DNA of 64,000 nt from Bacteroidales bacterium (GTDB lineage: Bacteria > Bacteroidota > Bacteroidia > Bacteroidales > UBA1715): NCBI GenBank assembly GCA_016714605.1, contig JADKDL010000050.1, positions 48,874 through 112,873 on the forward strand, in the 5' to 3' direction. Made by a program: the position numbers and the translations under genes. Shown here in pieces: positions 59,917 to 64,000 of this stretch. The notes beneath the pieces are model-generated. The model was not told where the DNA came from. It did not search any database and worked only from the letters and a program-made list of their open reading frames with translations. Position 1 is the first letter of the stretch, and each line of letters opens with the position of its first letter.

Positions 59917-61074
59917 AATAAGCGCTCCGGCTTCTAAAAGTATGATGCGAGAGTATTGCTATTGCTACTTTGGCTCGCGGCACGTCAAAGCTTATTGGCT
60001 ACACAGCAAACGAAGACTCCGAAGCTGCTTTAGAAATTGCTCATAAAGTGGCGGAATGTTGAGGCTTAGAAACAATATCGTTGAAATTACAGGCGGACGA
60101 ACTCCTAGTCATTACAGCTTACACTGCAAGGAAGCAGGCTTAGGAATTAGAATGTTTACTCCTATTGCCTCATTATACAATAAAACTTTTTACTCGATGG
60201 TGATTTCTTTGAAGAAAGACCAATTGCAATGTCGAAAAACCACTTCAAGATGGGCGTTACTGTAAAATCGACCGGAGGGTTATTCCTATTGAGGTTACCG
60301 GAATCAATAATTGGCGGACAAGCCACCGTAGACGGATCACTTAGTTCACAAATGCTTTCCAGGTTGCTCATTGCATGCCATTAGCTCAAGAGAGCATTAC
60401 TTAATTTCTTAGATTTAAAGTAAGCCTTATATTGATATGACCATTCAAATAATGTAGAACTTTGGCGTATGTGTGACATACAAATTATGGAAACATTAGT
60501 ATCAAAGCTAATCAGAAATACAACCTCAAACTTACCATGGGGGCGACTGGAGTGGAGCTGCATTTTTGCTGTTGCAGGTGGATTGGAGACGAGGTGAAAG
60601 TTGGGCCTGCGTACCAATTCTAAATAAGCAGATATTGCAATATTAGATGCTATAAGACAAACAGGTGCTACTACAATTTCTGAAAATTCAGTGAAATCAA
60701 GAAAAATTTATTGAAAGCCTACTCATTTGATGCAACGAATGCCCTGATTTATTTCCTCCCTTTGGTAGCGTTGTGCTCACTGCGAGGGATTATTTAAATT
60801 AAAGGGAGAGAAGACTTAAACACAAAGCGACAGAGCAACTGTTTAAAAACAGAATTTGCTAAACTAGGACAAAAATAACATTAAAGGCGACACTATGTTT
60901 ATACATGGCGGCACGCTAAAAAGGAGGAATGCTACAGCAACAACGACCATAAATTGCAATGGCAAGGAGCATGCGCAGCAATCTTAGCACAAACAGATGT
61001 AATCTAAGAAACCCGAATGTATTATAGAATCGTATCCCGGATTTTACGATGATTTTGAAAAAATTAGTGGTTAA
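59910..61074 (+). pseudogene. aroA: EPSP synthase, multiply frameshifted
   Basis: Step 6: 5-enolpyruvylshikimate-3-phosphate synthase. Seen in mixed frames: ISAPASKSMM at the start, LHCKEAGLGIRMFTPIASL in place of the classic LGNAGTAMRPL, IIGGQATVDGSLSSQ, PYIDMTIQIM and NPECIIESYPGFYDDFEKIS at the end (stop near 61072). Confidence 0.85.
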
Positions 61075-61095
61075 AATAATTTAAAAATTTATAAG

Positions 61096-62110
61096 ATGAA
61101 CGGTTTTAGAAGATTGTTGTGTCAACATATACGGAGAAAGTCACCGCATACAAATAGGAGTTGTAGTAGATGGTTGTCCGGCTGAATATCACTTTGTGAA
61201 GACGATTTAAAGAAGACTTTTCCCACGAAGAGTTTGGAGGTATAGGCACAACCGCGTATTAGGCCCGATCTGCCACGAATAGTAGGTGGTAGATAAAGGA
61301 AAAACAATAGGCTCTCCTATTTCTGTTGTATTTGAGAATGTTAAATAAAAATCGAAGATTACGAAAATCTTGGGATCAGCCAAGACCTGGTCATGCTGAC
61401 TACACCGGACAACAAAATATGGAAGCAACAACGACCCAAGAGGTGGCGGTCATTTTCAGGAGAATAACCCTTGATTAGACTGGCGGAGTAATTACAAAAA
61501 AAAAAATGCACCTATTAAAATTGAAGCTAAACTCATAGAAGCAGGAGGCTCAACTAAACATTGAAGCTGCTGTAAAAGCTGCAGTAGATACTCACGATTC
61601 TATTGGTGGTCTCGATGAATGCACCTGTACCAATATGCCCAAAAGATTAGGAGAACCATTTTTCGACGCTAAGAATCTATGATAGCACACATTATCTTTC
61701 GCCATTCCAGCTACAAAAGGTACAGAATTCGGTTCGGGCTTTGCCTCAGCAAATGAAAGGCAGCGAACATAATGACATATTTACCAACAACTTGAAGGCG
61801 GCACCACAAAACAAACTATGCAGCTAGTGTTAATGGTAGTATAACCAATGGTAACTGATATTGATTTCAGGTTGCGGTGAAGCCAACCTCAAGAATTGGA
61901 GTTACACGAAACTTACATTTCAAAACAGATAAAATTGAATCGTATCTTATTGAAGGGCGAATCCACGATGTATAGCTCTTAATTCAATTGGTTATAGAAT
62001 CTTTGGCAACGCTATACTTTAGCAGACTTAATACTACTTGAACAACAAAAAGTAAGTTTTTTGGTAAATCTGCGAAATGAATTACTTGCTCAAATATTAA
62101 TAATAAAATA
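61096..62110 (+). pseudogene. aroC: Chorismate synthase, multiply frameshifted
   Basis: Step 7. Seen in mixed frames: MNGFRRL, IGVVVDGCPAG, KGKTIGSPISVVFEN, GHADYTG, NDPRGGGHFSG (FMN site), AKRLGEP, GTEFGSGFAS and GSEHND. End near 62110, approximate. Confidence 0.85.
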
Positions 62111-62117
62111 CAAGACG

Positions 62118-62925
62118 ATGAACACAGCTGATAAAAATTTCAATACTAGTAGTCATTTTTTCTGTTGGTAGTGTGTAGTTGTATTACTTAACTAGAAAAG
62201 TTCATAATTTTGCTCCGGCACAGTTCACAAATCAGAAACAATATCAGGGAAATTAAGATACCGTTATTTCACCCCTGAAGTCAAAGCAAATGAAAATATC
62301 CACTTGTAATATACTTGCATGGAGGTAGGAGTCAAGGAAAAACAATAGGTCGCAGCTCGAAGGAATTGCTGAAAATTTAGCATCCAGATTCTATTCAAGA
62401 AAAATACCCATCTTTTCGTAATTGCACCCCAATGTCCTCATGATAAACAATTTCTGAACAATACATTATAAACAATACGCTATAGCCTTCCATTCGCAAG
62501 CCGCAAGTACCTAAGAGTATTGAAATAAAACTAATTGTAGATTTAATAAAGGAATTCTCACAAAAATGCCAATAGATACCACAAGGAATATATGTTTGTG
62601 GGTTTAGTATGGGCGCATCAGGCTCAAAACGGGATATAATTACCAGATACCCAAATTTGTTTAGTGCAGCCTTTTGAGTTGCAGGGTCTAAAGACACAAC
62701 TAAAGTTGAAAAAGTAGAAAGCGCACCCAGTTGGTTTTCTCAGTAAGCACGACAATATTTGTACATCAAGAAGTGAGCGAAGAAAACACACACAAGCACC
62801 TCGTGAAAATTAGTAGCAACAGTAAACTTACCGTTTTCATTTCGGACATTGGATTTTAAAAAAACGCTTAATACACCTGGGTTTGTATGAATGGCTCTTT
62901 GCTCAAAGAAATAAGTTAAAATCAT
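62118..62925 (+). pseudogene. Alpha/beta hydrolase (esterase type), multiply frameshifted
   Basis: Seen in mixed frames: lipoprotein-like or signal start from 62118, then RYFTPEVKANENIHL, IYLHGG, NRSQLEGIAENLASRF, IFVIAPQCPHDKQF, ICVCGFSMGAS (nucleophile GFSMG) and VYEWLFAQRN near the end. Typical of Bacteroidota exported esterases. Not part of the shikimate pathway; joined only by position. End approximate. Confidence 0.7.
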
Positions 62926-64000
62926 TGCTTACTTTAAGTAAAAAGTTTCTGTTTCATTTATGGAAAGCTGGAGTTTGAAAGTTATTGAATAATTCCCTAG
63001 ATAGTCTGAGCTTATTGTATAAGCAAGTACAAGATTATAGTACGCGAGACCACGAGTTTGTAACTCAGAACGTACGAAGTAATTGTAATGGATTATTGTT
63101 TTGGGCACGAACTACAAGCTTCGCGCCATCAGGGACAATTCACAAAATTAATTTTTATTTGAAAATTATCATATTATTCTGCTTATAGTTCATCGTTTAA
63201 TTTGTAATATAATGAAAAAAGAATTTTATTTCTTTCAATAATTTTGATTTCGATTTTCCTATTGGCTTTTATTGTTTTCAAAATGGTTCTAACATTTTTA
63301 TGGATAAAATTTCAGACAATTATAATGTTCCTGTTTTACCTTTAAGCAAGTAAGAGTTCAGAGGAGCAAGGTTTATTATTGTAAGATATAAGATGAGTCC
63401 AAGATAAAATAATGATAAATGGAGAATCTTTTTTAATTTTTAGATGCTTGGACTTCTTATTGATTTCTAATAAACAAAATTCAAAACAATCAATTTAAAT
63501 ATATATAAGTTTTTAGTTTTAATTAGAAATGAAGAAACCATTATTATTGTAAATTAAAATGAATTTGAATATTGTAAAACATGTGAAAGTAGATTTATAT
63601 ACATTAGAAATTATGTGAAATATAATGGAAAAAATATGGATACACAAATGGTGTAGGAAAACTAATGATTTTTAAGTATAGACTTTATGTAGATAAGCCT
63701 ATACCGCCTGATACAATTTACATTTGAGTTTAAAACATAGATAAAAGTACTGTTGTTAATTTTATAAAGATAAGTGGTTCCTTGTTCAGCGAAGCGTCCT
63801 CAAGCTTCGTCGCAGCTATCAAGGTTCTGGCCTGTTAATAAAATGTCTGAACCATGATTTATTGGATTTATGGAATTAACATGATTTTTGAAAACGTCGA
63901 TGAAAAACACTGGCGTCCTTTCTGAGTTTGTTTATCTTAGGTTAATTGGTAGTTTTGCATCCTTATTGGCATTTCAATAATTTTCAATTTAATTCATTAT
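62926..64000. other. Low-information tail of the window
   Basis: No frame longer than about 67 codons and none that I recognise. A start MKK followed by a hydrophobic stretch near 63212 may be a frameshifted small exported protein. A short GC-richer patch lies near 63786-63830. Nothing further can be supported. Confidence 0.4.

Noticed and set aside
63786..63830. GC-richer patch as rRNA or mobile-element remnant
   Set aside because: Too short and matches nothing I recognise on either strand.

Overview
The window is AT-rich chromosomal DNA from a member of the Bacteroidota. The evidence is TonB-dependent receptors with a carboxypeptidase-regulatory-like N-terminal domain, a cobalamin riboswitch followed by btuB and BtuG-like surface lipoproteins, a likely type IX secretion sorting domain, DPP4, DUF2807 and DUF6268 families, and promoters of the TTTG / TAnnTTTG type instead of sigma70 boxes. 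Species cannot be named from the sequence alone.

Layout. 1-2633: the end of a malic enzyme and an ABC-F protein. 2839-7937: a cobalamin-uptake locus (promoter, B12 riboswitch, btuB with one frameshift, btuG-like gene), followed by a tandem duplicate whose btuB part is eroded and whose btuG-like copy is intact. 8095-13028: a Cys-rich lipoprotein, a large TonB receptor, pth and ribosomal protein L25. 13069-23675: signalling (hybrid histidine kinase, two single-domain response regulators), DPP4, membrane proteins, tRNA-Leu, MscS and envelope proteins. 23893-37777: housekeeping genes (cspA, PAP2, mazG, SAM hydrolase, phoH-purC, a SpoU methylase, TPR-MFS, an M14 peptidase, tRNA-His, rplU-rpmA, serS). 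37899-40895: a YtrA-type GntR/ABC operon with a visible operator-like palindrome. 41048-53559: rluD, a KefB-like antiporter, a VWA operon, a PHP phosphatase, a SET-domain gene with a copied leader in front of it, a two-component system and TerC. 53637-62117: an aromatic amino acid supercluster.

The most interesting part is the aromatic cluster. The genes lie nearly in pathway order: pheA, tyrA, DAHP synthase-chorismate mutase, aroB, aroD, aroE, aroK, aroA, aroC. No stop separates aroD, aroE and aroK in the reconstructed reading, so they may form one polypeptide. In front of pheA is what looks like a complete phenylalanine attenuator: a promoter, a 19-codon leader peptide with seven Phe codons and one Tyr codon, a 9-bp rho-independent terminator, and a competing antiterminator pairing that begins just after the leader stop codon.

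Sequence quality. The first ~42 kb is nearly free of broken genes. From ~42.7 kb single-base homopolymer indels split several otherwise well-conserved genes, and from ~55 kb to the end they become dense. The conserved motifs survive in alternating frames, so sequencing or assembly error toward a contig end is more likely than real gene death, though I cannot prove it. Coordinates and gene boundaries beyond ~56 kb are therefore approximate.
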